From positions 2,356,001-2,420,000 of the forward strand of contig OZ245920.1 of the NCBI GenBank assembly GCA_965229685.1: a stretch of DNA of 64,000 nucleotides. The letters are read 5' to 3'. Both the position numbers and the translations under genes were made by a program. A model generated the notes under the pieces. It searched no databases, was not told where the DNA came from, and worked only from the letters and a program-made list of their open reading frames with translations. Shown piece after piece: positions 25,894 to 34,438 of the stretch (the first letter of the stretch is position 1; every line of letters starts with the position of its first letter). The DNA comes from Pacificispira sp033344895 (GTDB taxonomy: Bacteria > Pseudomonadota > Alphaproteobacteria > UBA8366 > Aestuariispiraceae).

Positions 25894-26931
25894 ATGGTTT
25901 CAAGAGTCAGCGTGACGGGGGTTCTTGCCCAGAACCTGTCCTTCATCACACAAAGCCGAAAGCAACTGGACCGCCTGAACTTCTCACTGGCTACCGGCCA
26001 GAATTTTCAGGAATTGAAGTTCTATGGTCAGGATGCGTCACGGATCGTCGATCTTCGCAAAGACATCGAGGCGCGGGAATCCTATCTGCGCTCCATTGAG
26101 GTGACCCAATCCACCGCCGCTTCCTATGACGCGATCCTGGAGCGGCTTGTCGAGATGACGTCGGACGCCCTTTCCGCGGCCGAGCCGCTGTCCAGTCAGG
26201 ATGTGGACTTTCCTACGACAACGACCGTGCTGGCGAACAACTTCATGCTGGAGCTTGAGGCCAACCTGAACATCAAGCTGGGCGACCGCTTCATTTTCGC
26301 CGGGTCCAATTTCGGAACGGCGCCGGTCACGGATCTGCGGACATTGACGCTGTATAATACGACGGACCTGGTATCGAACGGCGCCACCGCGAACGCGATC
26401 GAGACCGCCGACACCCTGCCCCAACACACGGTAGACGCCGGCGGCGCGGCTTCGGTGGAATCCTACCTGACCGGATTTGCCGGGGCCAACACGATCGACG
26501 CGGCGGCCTATGCCCGGCTGCGAGTCACGATCACCGACAAGCAGCCGGTCAACTACAACCTTCGCGCCACAGAACCCGCCTTCCAGAATCTGGTCGAAGG
26601 CCTGCTGCGTCTGAAATCGGCGGCCCAGTCCGGTCTGACCGAAGATGAACGCGAGGAATTTCTCGGCGACGCCAGAAACGCCCTCGACACCGCACGCACG
26701 CAACTTCGCCAACTTCAGGCCAGCAACGGCACGATCCTGAACGAGCTGGAAAGAACGTCGCAGATCCATGAGGGATTCATCACCATTTCCCAGACCGCAC
26801 TGGACGATTTGACCGTGGCGGATGAAGCGGAGGTGGCGGTGCGCATATCATCCCTGCAGACGCAGTTGGAGGCCTCTTTCACGACGATCGCGCGGCAAAG
26901 TCAGCTTACGCTGGTCAATTTCCTGCGCTGA
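25894..26931 (+). CDS. flgL: Flagellar hook-associated protein 3 FlgL
   Basis: 345 aa. A flagellin-like protein of the FlgL type: N-terminal LNFSLATGQNFQELKFYGQDASRIVDLRKDIEARESYL and C-terminal EVAVRISSLQTQLEASFTTIARQSQLTLVNFLR, the paired coiled-coil ends. The mid-region GDRFIFAGSNFGTAPV is a FlgL hallmark. It forms the second hook-filament junction layer. An AGAAGGAAC site precedes the ATG, and a consensus sigma-54 promoter lies upstream. It is divergent from flagellin and far from flgK, its usual partner. Confidence 0.9.
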   Translation: MVSRVSVTGVLAQNLSFITQSRKQLDRLNFSLATGQNFQELKFYGQDASRIVDLRKDIEARESYLRSIEVTQSTAASYDAILERLVEMTSDALSAAEPLSSQDVDFPTTTTVLANNFMLELEANLNIKLGDRFIFAGSNFGTAPVTDLRTLTLYNTTDLVSNGATANAIETADTLPQHTVDAGGAASVESYLTGFAGANTIDAAAYARLRVTITDKQPVNYNLRATEPAFQNLVEGLLRLKSAAQSGLTEDEREEFLGDARNALDTARTQLRQLQASNGTILNELERTSQIHEGFITISQTALDDLTVADEAEVAVRISSLQTQLEASFTTIARQSQLTLVNFLR

Positions 26932-26966
26932 ATGATTTATGTCTTGCGGGCTGGATGGAGTGAACG

Positions 26967-26982
26967 TTAACCACACCTTTAC
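26967..26982 (+). promoter_or_regulatory. Candidate CtrA box upstream of flaF
   Basis: TTAA-N7-TTTAC compared with the CtrA consensus TTAA-N7-TTAAC: one mismatch with correct spacing. It is 103 nt upstream of the flaF start in a 153-bp gap. CtrA itself is encoded in this window. Confidence 0.5.
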
Positions 26983-27084
26983 GAAGCAATGATAGACTGA
27001 CAAACTCATCGTCGCGGCTGGTCAACGCATCCAGACTGGACCAGATGATGATCGAACCGCTGAACAAAAGCTGCCCGGGGTACC

Positions 27085-27588
27085 ATGTCGAATCCATACG
27101 CGTCCCAACAACGCGCCGCTCTGGAAAATGCACCGCCACAGGCAACAGAGGGCTATGCGCTGATCGAACTGGCAAGGCGCCTGGATGACGCAGCAAAGGT
27201 CCCCGAGAATATCGCCGCAATTCGCGATGTGGTGCGTCTGAACTGGCGGCTGTGGACGATCTTTCAGGCGGAACTCGTCGATCCGGAATGTCAGACCCCC
27301 CGGGCAATCCGCGAAAACCTGATCAACCTGTCGAACTTCATCGACAAGCGGTCGGCAGAACTCATCGCCAACCCGGAAGCGTCGAAGTTGACGGTGCTGG
27401 TCAACATCAACCGGCAGATTGGCGCCGGCCTGCTGGGCAGTCCGTCGGATGATGTGGAAGAGGCGGAGCGGCTGCGTCGCGAGTTCGCCGAATCCAACAA
27501 GTCGTCCGAGGCGAGCGACACGGCTGCTGCCGACAACGATCAAGCCCCGCCGACACTTCAGCCGGCCGCCACCGATCACGAGGCGTGA
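27085..27588 (+). CDS. flaF: Flagellar biosynthesis regulator FlaF
   Basis: 167 aa. The FlaF domain spans about 5-120: EGYALIELARRLDDAA, LNWRLWTIFQAELVDPECQTP and IRENLINLSNFIDKRSAELI. FlaF is needed for flagellin production and acts opposite to FlbT in Caulobacter. The C-terminal 45 residues are an acidic, Ala/Pro-rich extension beyond the usual 115-120 aa, probably disordered. The ribosome site is weak. The stop overlaps the GTG of the formyltransferase gene (GTGA), coupling the two. Confidence 0.92.
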   Translation: MSNPYASQQRAALENAPPQATEGYALIELARRLDDAAKVPENIAAIRDVVRLNWRLWTIFQAELVDPECQTPRAIRENLINLSNFIDKRSAELIANPEASKLTVLVNINRQIGAGLLGSPSDDVEEAERLRREFAESNKSSEASDTAAADNDQAPPTLQPAATDHEA

Positions 27589-28337
27589 GCGGGACGGCAC
27601 CTCACGCAGTGCCCGAGCCACCGCCAACGGCGGTGGAGCATTCCGGCCCCATAGACATTGTGCTGTTAATGAAGAAACCCGAGGCCGCTTTCTGCGAAGC
27701 GGCCTTGAAGCGGTGTGCCGGCGAGTTGAGAATTGTGCGGGCCGGCAGTGTCGACGAAATGGTTGCAGCGCGCAACAGGCTCAGCGGCAATGCCAGGCTC
27801 ATCGGGTTTTCGACATCGGTCGTCGTCCCGGGCCCGGAGCTGAAATTCTACGGCGGGGGTGCCTACAACTTTCACCCCGGACCGCCCGAATACCCCGGCA
27901 ACCGACCTTCTGCCTTCGCATGCTACGATCAGTCGAAGATCTTCGGCGTCACTTTTCACCGCATGGTCGCCCGAGTCGATTCAGGGGAGATCCTGGACTG
28001 CGAACGCTTCCCGACCCATGGCTTGACCACCGCCGGTGCGTTGGCAATCCTTGCCTATCAGCGTCTTGCGCGGCTCTTCCTCAACAATGTCGTGTCCCTG
28101 GCGACACTCAATGCCGATCTGGACGGCAATGGTGAGACCTGGTCGGGCAGAAAGACGACCCTCGCCCATTTCGACGCCATGCGCCGTGTCCCCGGAGACG
28201 TCGACCCGGTCGAGCTGGACCGGCGACTGCGCGCATTCAATTGGGTTTACACGCCCCTGCCGGCGGACCATGAAGCGGCCGGGCTTGCTTCGGAACACAA
28301 ATCCCTGCTCCTCAAGGCATCGCAGGGGCCGACCTGA
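27585..28337 (+). CDS. Formyltransferase-fold protein coupled to flaF
   Basis: 250 aa from a GTG overlapping the flaF stop by 4 nt. The catalytic triad of formyltransferases is visible: NFH in AYNFHPGPPEYPGNRPSAF and, 35 residues after His, Asp in RVDSGEIL. Residues FGVTFHRMVARVDSGEILD closely follow the hydroxymethyl/formyl transferase core. The N-terminal 25 residues are Pro-rich; there is no tRNA-binding C-terminal domain. Location between flaF and flbT suggests that it modifies the flagellin glycan or flagellin itself; that is inference. Confidence 0.8.
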   Translation: MSGTAPHAVPEPPPTAVEHSGPIDIVLLMKKPEAAFCEAALKRCAGELRIVRAGSVDEMVAARNRLSGNARLIGFSTSVVVPGPELKFYGGGAYNFHPGPPEYPGNRPSAFACYDQSKIFGVTFHRMVARVDSGEILDCERFPTHGLTTAGALAILAYQRLARLFLNNVVSLATLNADLDGNGETWSGRKTTLAHFDAMRRVPGDVDPVELDRRLRAFNWVYTPLPADHEAAGLASEHKSLLLKASQGPT

Positions 28338-28342
28338 ACCCT

Positions 28343-28771
28343 TCAGGCGTCCTCGCCGGCGGCTTCTTCTTCCACGGGCCAAAGTCCGAGGCTCTTGAAC
28401 CGCTCGGTCTCGTGTTCGATGAGCGGATGCGTCGCACGCAGTGCATTGTAAAGCGAACCGCTTTCGATCTCCGTCCGGATTTTCTTCACGTGATCCCCGG
28501 CACTCGGCGCCGCGCTCTCGTACTGTTGCAGGAACTCAAGGGCGATCTGGCGATATTTGGGCCGCTCATCCTCGAACATATAGGCGCATTGCAGCGCGTA
28601 GTAGATCCGCCGCGCCGGGCTTTGCGCATCCTCTTCGCTCATCACTTCCTTGCGTCGAAGGATGTCCGCCCGGTTATGGAGAACGATTGTCGTCGCCTCG
28701 CCGGCATTCTCCAGAACGGCGCCATTGATGATGATCCGTTCCTTTGACGGCAGCTTGATTCGCAGCGGCAT
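28343..28771 (-). CDS. flbT: Flagellin mRNA regulator FlbT
   Basis: 142 aa. The FlbT signature covers the whole chain: LRIKLPSKERIIINGAVLENAGEATTIVLHNRADILRRKEVM, then SPARRIYYALQCAYMFED and LIEHETERFKSLG. In Caulobacter FlbT binds the flagellin leader and represses translation until the hook is complete. It converges with the formyltransferase gene with only 5 nt between stops, so flaF and flbT face each other rather than forming one operon. Confidence 0.93.
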   Translation of the reverse strand: MPLRIKLPSKERIIINGAVLENAGEATTIVLHNRADILRRKEVMSEEDAQSPARRIYYALQCAYMFEDERPKYRQIALEFLQQYESAAPSAGDHVKKIRTEIESGSLYNALRATHPLIEHETERFKSLGLWPVEEEAAGEDA

Positions 28772-29004
28772 AACACAATCCCTCCCGTTCTCGGACGCGA
28801 TGGGCCGCGCCGGTACTGACAGTTTCTATATAATGGTTCGCATTTGTGGCGCAAACCGTCCTCGCGCCGCCCCAGACTTGCAATTTTCGAGATTTGACGT
28901 CATATTGAGTGCAGTGGACTGGTGTGTCCGTGCCAATATCCCTGAATCTTTCGGACACCCAGGGACCACACGCACGATAGCAGAAGCTGTCGAGGAGACG
29001 AGAA

Positions 29005-29430
29005 ATGGACGTCAATCTTACACCGCAAGTGCCGCTGCAGCAGAACAGCCAGTCGCAGCCGGCCCCCAACGCAACGGCACAGGCAGGCGCGACCAGCACG
29101 GTTCAAAACGTGCCGGACAACGTCGTGACGGCTGCGACCGAGAACACCGAAGCCAATGCCCGGGAGGACGACGCCCTGCGCCGTCAAGAACGCTCCCAGC
29201 GTGAGCAAGGCGTTTCGGCCCTGCAGGACCTGGAGATTGCAGGCTTGCGTACGCGCGTCGACTTCGATGTCGAGGAAGACCGGGTTTTCCTGGAAATCCT
29301 TTTGCCGCGGACGGAAGAGGTGATCCGCCGAATTCCGTCGGAAAGTCTGATCGAGTTCCTGCAGTCGCAGGTCGACCGGATTACCGCGCGGCCCAGCGCC
29401 AGTTCGCAGGCTTTCGATCAGTCGATCTGA
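29005..29430 (+). CDS. flaG: FlaG-family protein
   Basis: 141 aa. The N-terminal 65 residues are Gln/Ala/Asn-rich and unstructured. The C-terminal domain (about 85-130) has the FlaG pattern LRTRVDFDVEEDRVFLEILLPRTEEVIRRIPSESLIEFLQSQ, comparable to the xFxVDE..G...V.V.D..TGEVIRQIP motif. FlaG proteins influence filament length or stability. A GAGGAGACGAG site precedes the ATG. In the gap upstream (28772-29004), 7-bp arms GTGTCCG/CGGACAC occur at 28924 and 28952. Promoter type is unclear. Confidence 0.72.
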   Translation: MDVNLTPQVPLQQNSQSQPAPNATAQAGATSTVQNVPDNVVTAATENTEANAREDDALRRQERSQREQGVSALQDLEIAGLRTRVDFDVEEDRVFLEILLPRTEEVIRRIPSESLIEFLQSQVDRITARPSASSQAFDQSI

Positions 29431-29717
29431 TCTCCCGATCAGGGTTCGCATCGGACGGTGCCGGAAATCTCCGGCGCCGTTGCAGGCGTTCATCGCACCT
29501 GTTGCGACTCCTCGTTGATGCTCCCCGGGCCCGGGCAGAAGATTCCGCCTCACTGCTGGAATCGACCCGGATGAAACTGCCGACACAGGCAAGCCCCCTA
29601 CCCGCCCGGCGCCAACCCCACAGAAAAATCCCTTATATAACAGTTCCCTAGAACGCCCTCGCCAGATTGGCCCGCCGCTTGCTGCATCCCCGGCAGATTT
29701 GACACTGGAGATGTGCC
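29431..29717. other. Intergenic region upstream of fliK
   Basis: 287 bp. At 29455-29480 a 10-bp stem with one G-T pair and a 6-nt loop may end the FlaG-like transcript, but no T-run follows. The right half contains the sigma-54-type promoter listed separately. Nothing else was recognised. Confidence 0.5.
29668..29683 (+). promoter_or_regulatory. Sigma-54-type promoter of fliK
   Basis: TGGCCCG-CCGC-TTGCT: one mismatch in the -24 element, perfect -12, correct 10-nt GG/GC spacing. It lies 34 nt before the fliK ATG and would drive fliK-flgD-flgE. Confidence 0.78.
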
Positions 29718-31295
29718 ATGTCGGTGAGCAGCACGAACGAGAAGTACCAGGATCTGTTTTCCGTCACGGAAGCGACGCGGACAAACCGCGACCGCTCGAA
29801 GGACGAGGACGGCAACAAGGCCGCCGATGGTACGGAGGCCGGTTCTCTCGAAACCCGGTTTGCGGAACTGTTGAAGGGGCGCCTGACGGCCAATATCGTC
29901 TTCACACGTCTCGACAACACATTGAACCTGCCGCAGAAAGTCGTCGCAGACCGCCAGCAGGCACCGATCGTCGACCGCCGCGAGGATACGTCCAACGACG
30001 ACGGCGTTGACGATTTCGATCCGACAAACAGCCTGGATGACGATGCCGCGACGGCAGCAGCCGCCCCGGCTGTCGCCGATGTCGACCGCCCGCGCGCACA
30101 ACAGGCCCAGCCCACGGATGCGGGCAAGGTTAAGGCGACGGATGGAGGCGACACCGCGGCCGCCCAGAATAACCAGGGCCGGACCGACGGTCAGAACCAA
30201 ACCAAGGCAGGCGATGGCAACACCGCTGCCCAGAACAACAGCTCCGCCGCCGCGAAGGCTGCACAGCGCACCGCCGCCGCGGAGAACGTGCCCGCAGAAG
30301 AGGTGCCCGCCGAACTGGCCGAGGCGGCGAAGAAGGCGGCGAAATCCGGCAACAACAAGATTGCCGCGACCGTAACCGATCACTCCAAGCAGGTCTCGTC
30401 GCAGCCGCAGACGACCCTGAGTGCCCGCGCGGCCGTGGATGCCGAAGCAGCCGGCAAGAAATCCGTGGCCGCCGACATCCAGGCCCAGGCCGAGGCTGAC
30501 GGCGACGCCGCCGTCGAAGCCGAAGATGGGGCCAACAACATCTTCAATCGTCTGAAAGCACAGGCTGCTGCGGGTGGCTCCGCCAATGCGCAGGCCAAGA
30601 ACGCCGCGAAGTCCGGGGCGGAAGGCGCCCAGGGCAACGCCGCCGCCTCTCAGGCCCAAAACAACCCCCAGGCCAATCCGACGGCCGCCGGATTGCCGCG
30701 CGCGGCCGCCGCAAGTGGTCAGTTCTCGGCCCTGACGGGTTCGACACAGAGCGGCACGACCGTTGACGCCGCGACCGGTGGCACAGCGACGATGGGCCAG
30801 AACAACAGCATCCAGGGCCGCACGGCGCCCAACCCGGCGGCCAGCGCCAACCGGCCGCCGCCGGTGCCGGCCCATGTCGTGGCCGACCAGGTGGCCGTGA
30901 ACATTCAGAAGGGCGTTTCCCAGGGCCAGGATCGGATCACGGTTCAGTTGCGCCCGCAGGAGCTCGGCAAGGTCGAGATCAAGATGGAAATGACCCATGA
31001 CGGCAAGATGACGGCCGTTGTCTCCGCCGAGCGTCCGGAAACCCTCGACATGCTGCGCCAGGATTCGCGCAGCCTGGTCCAGGCCCTGAACGATGCCGGC
31101 ATGCAGGCGGACGAGAACAGTCTCAGCTTCTCGCTTCAGGGTGAGAATGCGGGCGATGGCGACGGACAGCAGAAGACCGCGAATGGCGGCCAGTCCGGCT
31201 CCGACCTTGCCGGGGACGACATGCTGGAGACCGGCTTCATTTTCGAAGAGACCGGCGGCTTCGACAGCGATGGCCGCCTGGACGTGAAGATCTAG
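29718..31295 (+). CDS. fliK: Flagellar hook-length control protein FliK
   Basis: 525 aa. The middle (about 90-370) is low-complexity, rich in Ala, Asn, Gln, Asp and Lys, consistent with the disordered molecular-ruler part. The conserved FliK C-terminal domain lies at about 385-480: VADQVAVNIQKGVSQGQDRITVQLRPQELGKVEIKMEM, then MLRQDSRSLVQALNDAGM. FliK sets hook length and switches export specificity. GGAG precedes the start. It is followed by flgD and flgE, the genes for hook cap and hook, in the same direction. A second FliK-like gene lies at 45645. Confidence 0.92.
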   Translation: MSVSSTNEKYQDLFSVTEATRTNRDRSKDEDGNKAADGTEAGSLETRFAELLKGRLTANIVFTRLDNTLNLPQKVVADRQQAPIVDRREDTSNDDGVDDFDPTNSLDDDAATAAAAPAVADVDRPRAQQAQPTDAGKVKATDGGDTAAAQNNQGRTDGQNQTKAGDGNTAAQNNSSAAAKAAQRTAAAENVPAEEVPAELAEAAKKAAKSGNNKIAATVTDHSKQVSSQPQTTLSARAAVDAEAAGKKSVAADIQAQAEADGDAAVEAEDGANNIFNRLKAQAAAGGSANAQAKNAAKSGAEGAQGNAAASQAQNNPQANPTAAGLPRAAAASGQFSALTGSTQSGTTVDAATGGTATMGQNNSIQGRTAPNPAASANRPPPVPAHVVADQVAVNIQKGVSQGQDRITVQLRPQELGKVEIKMEMTHDGKMTAVVSAERPETLDMLRQDSRSLVQALNDAGMQADENSLSFSLQGENAGDGDGQQKTANGGQSGSDLAGDDMLETGFIFEETGGFDSDGRLDVKI

Positions 31296-31351
31296 GAGAG
31301 AGGCGCAATCCGTCCGCCGGCTATGCCCGGGCGATGCGAGGAGAGTGACCC

Positions 31352-32047
31352 ATGGCGAACGACATCAATTCGCTGCTTCAGAACGGTTCGGTCAACACCC
31401 CGAACCAGACCGTGGAACAACTGCAGTCTCTGAACAGTCTTGCGTCGAACTTCGACAACTTCCTGACCATTCTGACGACGCAGTTGCAGAACCAGGACCC
31501 GCTGTCGCCGCTCGATACCCATGAATTCACCAATCAGCTGGTCATGTTCGCCGATGTCGAACAGTCGGTGCGCCAGAGCGGCCAGTTGGAGGACCTGATC
31601 GCGTTGACGCGCCTGAACGAGGCCAGCACCGCGGTCGGCTTCATGGGCAAGAACATCCAGGCGGACTACAACGAAGTCAATTTCCAGGGCGAGCAGGTCA
31701 CCCTGTCCTATACCCTGCCGCAAGAGGCGGACGCCGCGACGATGGAAATCTACGATAGCGCAGGAGATCTGGTGCGCGTCATCACCGGCATTTCGCGGGA
31801 AATCGGCCAGCATAAAGTCGCCTGGGACGGCAAGGATCAGCAGGGAAACACCCTGCCGAACGGATCCTACAGCTTTCAGGTTGGCGCGCTGACCGAGGAC
31901 GATCAGCCGATCGAGAAAATTACCTACAGAACAGAGGGAACGGTGACCGGTATCGAATTCGACAGCGGCGCGACGACCCTGTTGATGGGCAATGTCAGAA
32001 TCCCGCTGTCGCGGGTCACACGGGTGGACGACCCGGCAGGCGCCTGA
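31352..32047 (+). CDS. flgD: Hook-capping scaffold protein FlgD
   Basis: 231 aa. The N-terminal export/assembly region has FDNFLTILTTQLQNQDPLSPLDTHEFTNQLVMFADVEQ, the FlgD signature. From about 115 follow the tudor-like and fibronectin-like halves, with GQHKVAWDGKDQQGNTLPNGSYSFQV as the canonical FlgD insert. It caps the growing hook outside the cell and is discarded later. A GAGGAGAG site precedes the ATG. Adjacent genes fliK and flgE make the expected hook operon. Confidence 0.95.
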   Translation: MANDINSLLQNGSVNTPNQTVEQLQSLNSLASNFDNFLTILTTQLQNQDPLSPLDTHEFTNQLVMFADVEQSVRQSGQLEDLIALTRLNEASTAVGFMGKNIQADYNEVNFQGEQVTLSYTLPQEADAATMEIYDSAGDLVRVITGISREIGQHKVAWDGKDQQGNTLPNGSYSFQVGALTEDDQPIEKITYRTEGTVTGIEFDSGATTLLMGNVRIPLSRVTRVDDPAGA

Positions 32048-32112
32048 TCATCGGCAACGCTGGTCCATACTTCGTCCCCAGGGACGCCTTTCGAGGAGCG
32101 GAGGATTAGAAA

Positions 32113-33597
32113 ATGAGTATCTTCGGTGGTTTGCGGTCCGGCGTGTCCGGCCTCTTCGTGCAGAGCCAGTCAATGGCCATGATTTCGGACAACATCGCGA
32201 ACGTGAACACGGTCGGTTACAAGGTGAACCGCCCGCGCTTCTCGACCCTGGTTACGACCCAGGCGTCGGAAACCCTCTTCGCTTCCGGTGGTGTGCAGTC
32301 CAAGGTGGGCCGTGAGATCGACGCTCAGGGCCTGCTGGCCGCTTCGACGGCATCGACCGACCTCGCGATCTCCGGCAAGGGGTTCTTCGCGGTCACCGAC
32401 CAGGTGACGCTGAACTCGAACACCAACCGTTATGAGCCGACGGGGGAAATCTTCTACACCCGCGCCGGCGAATTCCGCGCGGACAAGGATGGGAACCTCG
32501 TCAATTCCGGCGGGTTCTTCCTGATGGGCTTCGGCCGGAACTCGACCGATACCGGGTTTGACGTCACGAACGTTCTGACCGCCATGAACGGGGTGAACGT
32601 AGCAAGCCAGTCCGCCTCCCCCGTTGCATCATCCGAAGTAACGCTGGCCGCGAACCTGCAGGCCTCCACGGCGACCGCGGGCACGTTCGATACCTCCATT
32701 CAGATCTTCGACCGTCAGGGGGCCCAGCGTACCCTGACGCTGACCTTCACGAAGTCGGGCGCGTCGGCGAACACCTGGAACGTAACGGGGACGCTGTCTG
32801 CGGGGAACTTCGTCGATCTTGATACCAACAATGACGGGACGGCAGCCGATGTCGATACCGGTGCCGGCTCCGACACCGCGGGCGATGACCAGTTGGGAAC
32901 GGCTGAAACCAACGCATTCGTCAACGGCGGCGACTATTCGGGGAACGCCGACACCGCCATCGGCGGCACCAGTGTGAACTTCGGCAGTGTCCAGTTCAAT
33001 CCGAACGGAACGCTTGCCGCCGTTTTCAACGGCCCCAACGGCGCCAATGACAACACCGGCTTCGCGCTGACCGGCGGCAACACGATGCAGGTCATGGTCG
33101 ACTACGACGGCGATGCCACGACATCGGGCGATGCCGTTGCAATCGATATCAACCTCGGATCGATCAACGGCTCAGACGGGGTCAGCCAGTTCGAGGGTAC
33201 CAGCGTCATCAACGACATTCAGCAGAACGGCAAGCAGTTCGGCTCCCTGTCCTCCGTCTCGGTGGATGAGAACGGTGTCGTGACTGCCCTGTTCGACAAC
33301 GGTGAGCAGCGTCAGCTGTTCCAGGTGCCGCTGGTCACGTTCAACAACCCGAACGGCCTGGATCCGCGCACCGGGAACGTCTTCGCCCAGACCGACAAGT
33401 CAGGTCAGGCGGTTGTGAAGGTGGCGAATACCGGTGGGGCGGGCCAGATTGCCTCCTCCTCACTGGAACAATCCACGGTCGATCTGGCGGACGAGTTCAC
33501 GAAACTGATCGTCACGCAGCGCGCCTTTGCGGCGAATACGAGGATCATCACAACGGCGGACGAGATGCTCGACGAGTTGATCCGAGCGAAACGTTAA
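32113..33597 (+). CDS. flgE: Flagellar hook protein FlgE
   Basis: 494 aa. N-terminal ISDNIANVNTVGYKVNRPRFSTL and C-terminal DLADEFTKLIVTQRAFAANTRIITTADEMLDELIRAKR are the paired rod/hook family termini. The large middle section carries several Asp/Gly/Thr-rich strands (NNDGTAADVDTGAGSDTAGDDQ) typical of alphaproteobacterial hook proteins. Two Shine-Dalgarno-like GAGGAG/GGAGGA sites lie upstream. It is last in the fliK-flgD-flgE operon and ends at a strong terminator. Confidence 0.95.
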   Translation: MSIFGGLRSGVSGLFVQSQSMAMISDNIANVNTVGYKVNRPRFSTLVTTQASETLFASGGVQSKVGREIDAQGLLAASTASTDLAISGKGFFAVTDQVTLNSNTNRYEPTGEIFYTRAGEFRADKDGNLVNSGGFFLMGFGRNSTDTGFDVTNVLTAMNGVNVASQSASPVASSEVTLAANLQASTATAGTFDTSIQIFDRQGAQRTLTLTFTKSGASANTWNVTGTLSAGNFVDLDTNNDGTAADVDTGAGSDTAGDDQLGTAETNAFVNGGDYSGNADTAIGGTSVNFGSVQFNPNGTLAAVFNGPNGANDNTGFALTGGNTMQVMVDYDGDATTSGDAVAIDINLGSINGSDGVSQFEGTSVINDIQQNGKQFGSLSSVSVDENGVVTALFDNGEQRQLFQVPLVTFNNPNGLDPRTGNVFAQTDKSGQAVVKVANTGGAGQIASSSLEQSTVDLADEFTKLIVTQRAFAANTRIITTADEMLDELIRAKR

Positions 33598-33628
33598 CCT
33601 TCTTACCCCTACCAAATCTGCCTCACTT

Positions 33629-33662
33629 CAGGGCGCTTCCACCGGAAGCGCCCTGTTTCTTT
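33629..33662 (+). terminator. Intrinsic terminator after flgE
   Basis: A perfect 12-bp stem (33629-33640 with 33644-33655), 3-nt loop, then TTTCTTT. It closes the hook operon 32 nt after the flgE stop. Confidence 0.93.
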
Positions 33663-33783
33663 GGGATATGCGATCATGCGCATTCAATAAAATTTTAGAC
33701 ATATTTATCCTTTATTAATATTTTAAGCTCATTCTTCCCTGCAGAGGGAGTTCGAGAGAAGTGAGAACGCGGAGGGCAAAACG

Positions 33784-34053
33784 ATGGCCGAACACGGCAA
33801 GGCAGGTAGAACAGCGGAGAAAACGGAGATCGCACTTCCACCGGCAGATACACGCCGATGGGTGATTTCACGAAAGGCACAGGTGGTACGCGCGGTCGAG
33901 ACCGGGATCCTAACGGAGCGGGAGGCCTGCCAGCGATACGATCTGACGCCGGAAGAATTGTCCGGGTGGCGCCAGATGGTGGAACGGCATGGTGTGCGGG
34001 GGCTGAGGGTGACACGCCTCCATCACTATCGCGAGGGGCAGGACTCACGCTAA
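33784..34053 (+). CDS. sciP: CtrA-inhibitor protein SciP (DUF1153)
   Basis: 89 aa. The DUF1153 core spans about 18-85: LPPADTRRWVISRKAQVVRAVETGILTEREACQRYDLTPEELSGWRQMVERHGVRGLRVTRLHHYR, a helix-turn-helix fold. In Caulobacter SciP binds CtrA (and DNA) to block CtrA-activated promoters late in the cell cycle, and its gene also sits among flagellar genes. A GCGGAGGG site precedes the ATG. The upstream gap 33663-33783 is unusually A+T-rich and contains TTTA-N7-TTTA at 33711-33725, a poor CtrA-like site. Confidence 0.9.
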   Translation: MAEHGKAGRTAEKTEIALPPADTRRWVISRKAQVVRAVETGILTEREACQRYDLTPEELSGWRQMVERHGVRGLRVTRLHHYREGQDSR

Positions 34054-34438
34054 CGGTCTGAAAAGACTCAAGTCCTGATTCCAAGAAGTCGAATCACAGG
34101 TTTTGTGTGTCATACTTGTTATTGGAGATTCCCCTGGGGTTTAGTCTATATCTGGTGCATTTCTCCTTGCACCAAAACGAATATGGGTTATTTTCGCAAG
34201 GAGATAGGCAATTTCTGCCGACCTGATTTCTTCTGGTTACTTCGGCTGGCATGCTGGCTGCAAGGAACGAATCGGACCGGCAGAAAACGCGAATCGCCCT
34301 GGCAATCGATTCGACGCTAGAGCATAGGGAGACGCCGGTAGACCAGGATTTCGGTCTCCGGCCTTGGGGATTCCGGCAGGAGGGACGTCATGGCGGACGG
34401 ACCTTTTCCTGGCGGCCGGAAGACAGAGGAGCGGAACT
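34054..34438. other. Intergenic region upstream of fliF with a perfect inverted repeat
   Basis: 385 bp, more A+T-rich than its surroundings in its left half. It holds TGGTGCA-N8-TGCACCA at 34153-34174, a possible operator, and a CCCCTGGGG palindrome about 20 nt before it. A sigma-54-like element follows at 34247. Short frames crossing it lack codon bias or family resemblance, so I see no gene. Confidence 0.55.
34247..34262 (+). promoter_or_regulatory. Weak sigma-54-type element upstream of fliF
   Basis: TGGCATG-CTGG-CTGCA: one mismatch in each element, correct spacing. It would leave a leader of about 165 nt before the fliF GTG, and fliF operons are early genes in Caulobacter, so the call is tentative. 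Confidence 0.4.

Noticed and set aside
29598..30998. 466-aa minus-strand frame over fliK
   Set aside because: Gly/Arg-rich reverse translation of the Ala/Gln-rich FliK linker.
34105..34320. 71-aa frame in the fliF upstream gap
   Set aside because: Cys/Trp-rich, no ribosome site, overlaps the inverted repeat and promoter-like element.
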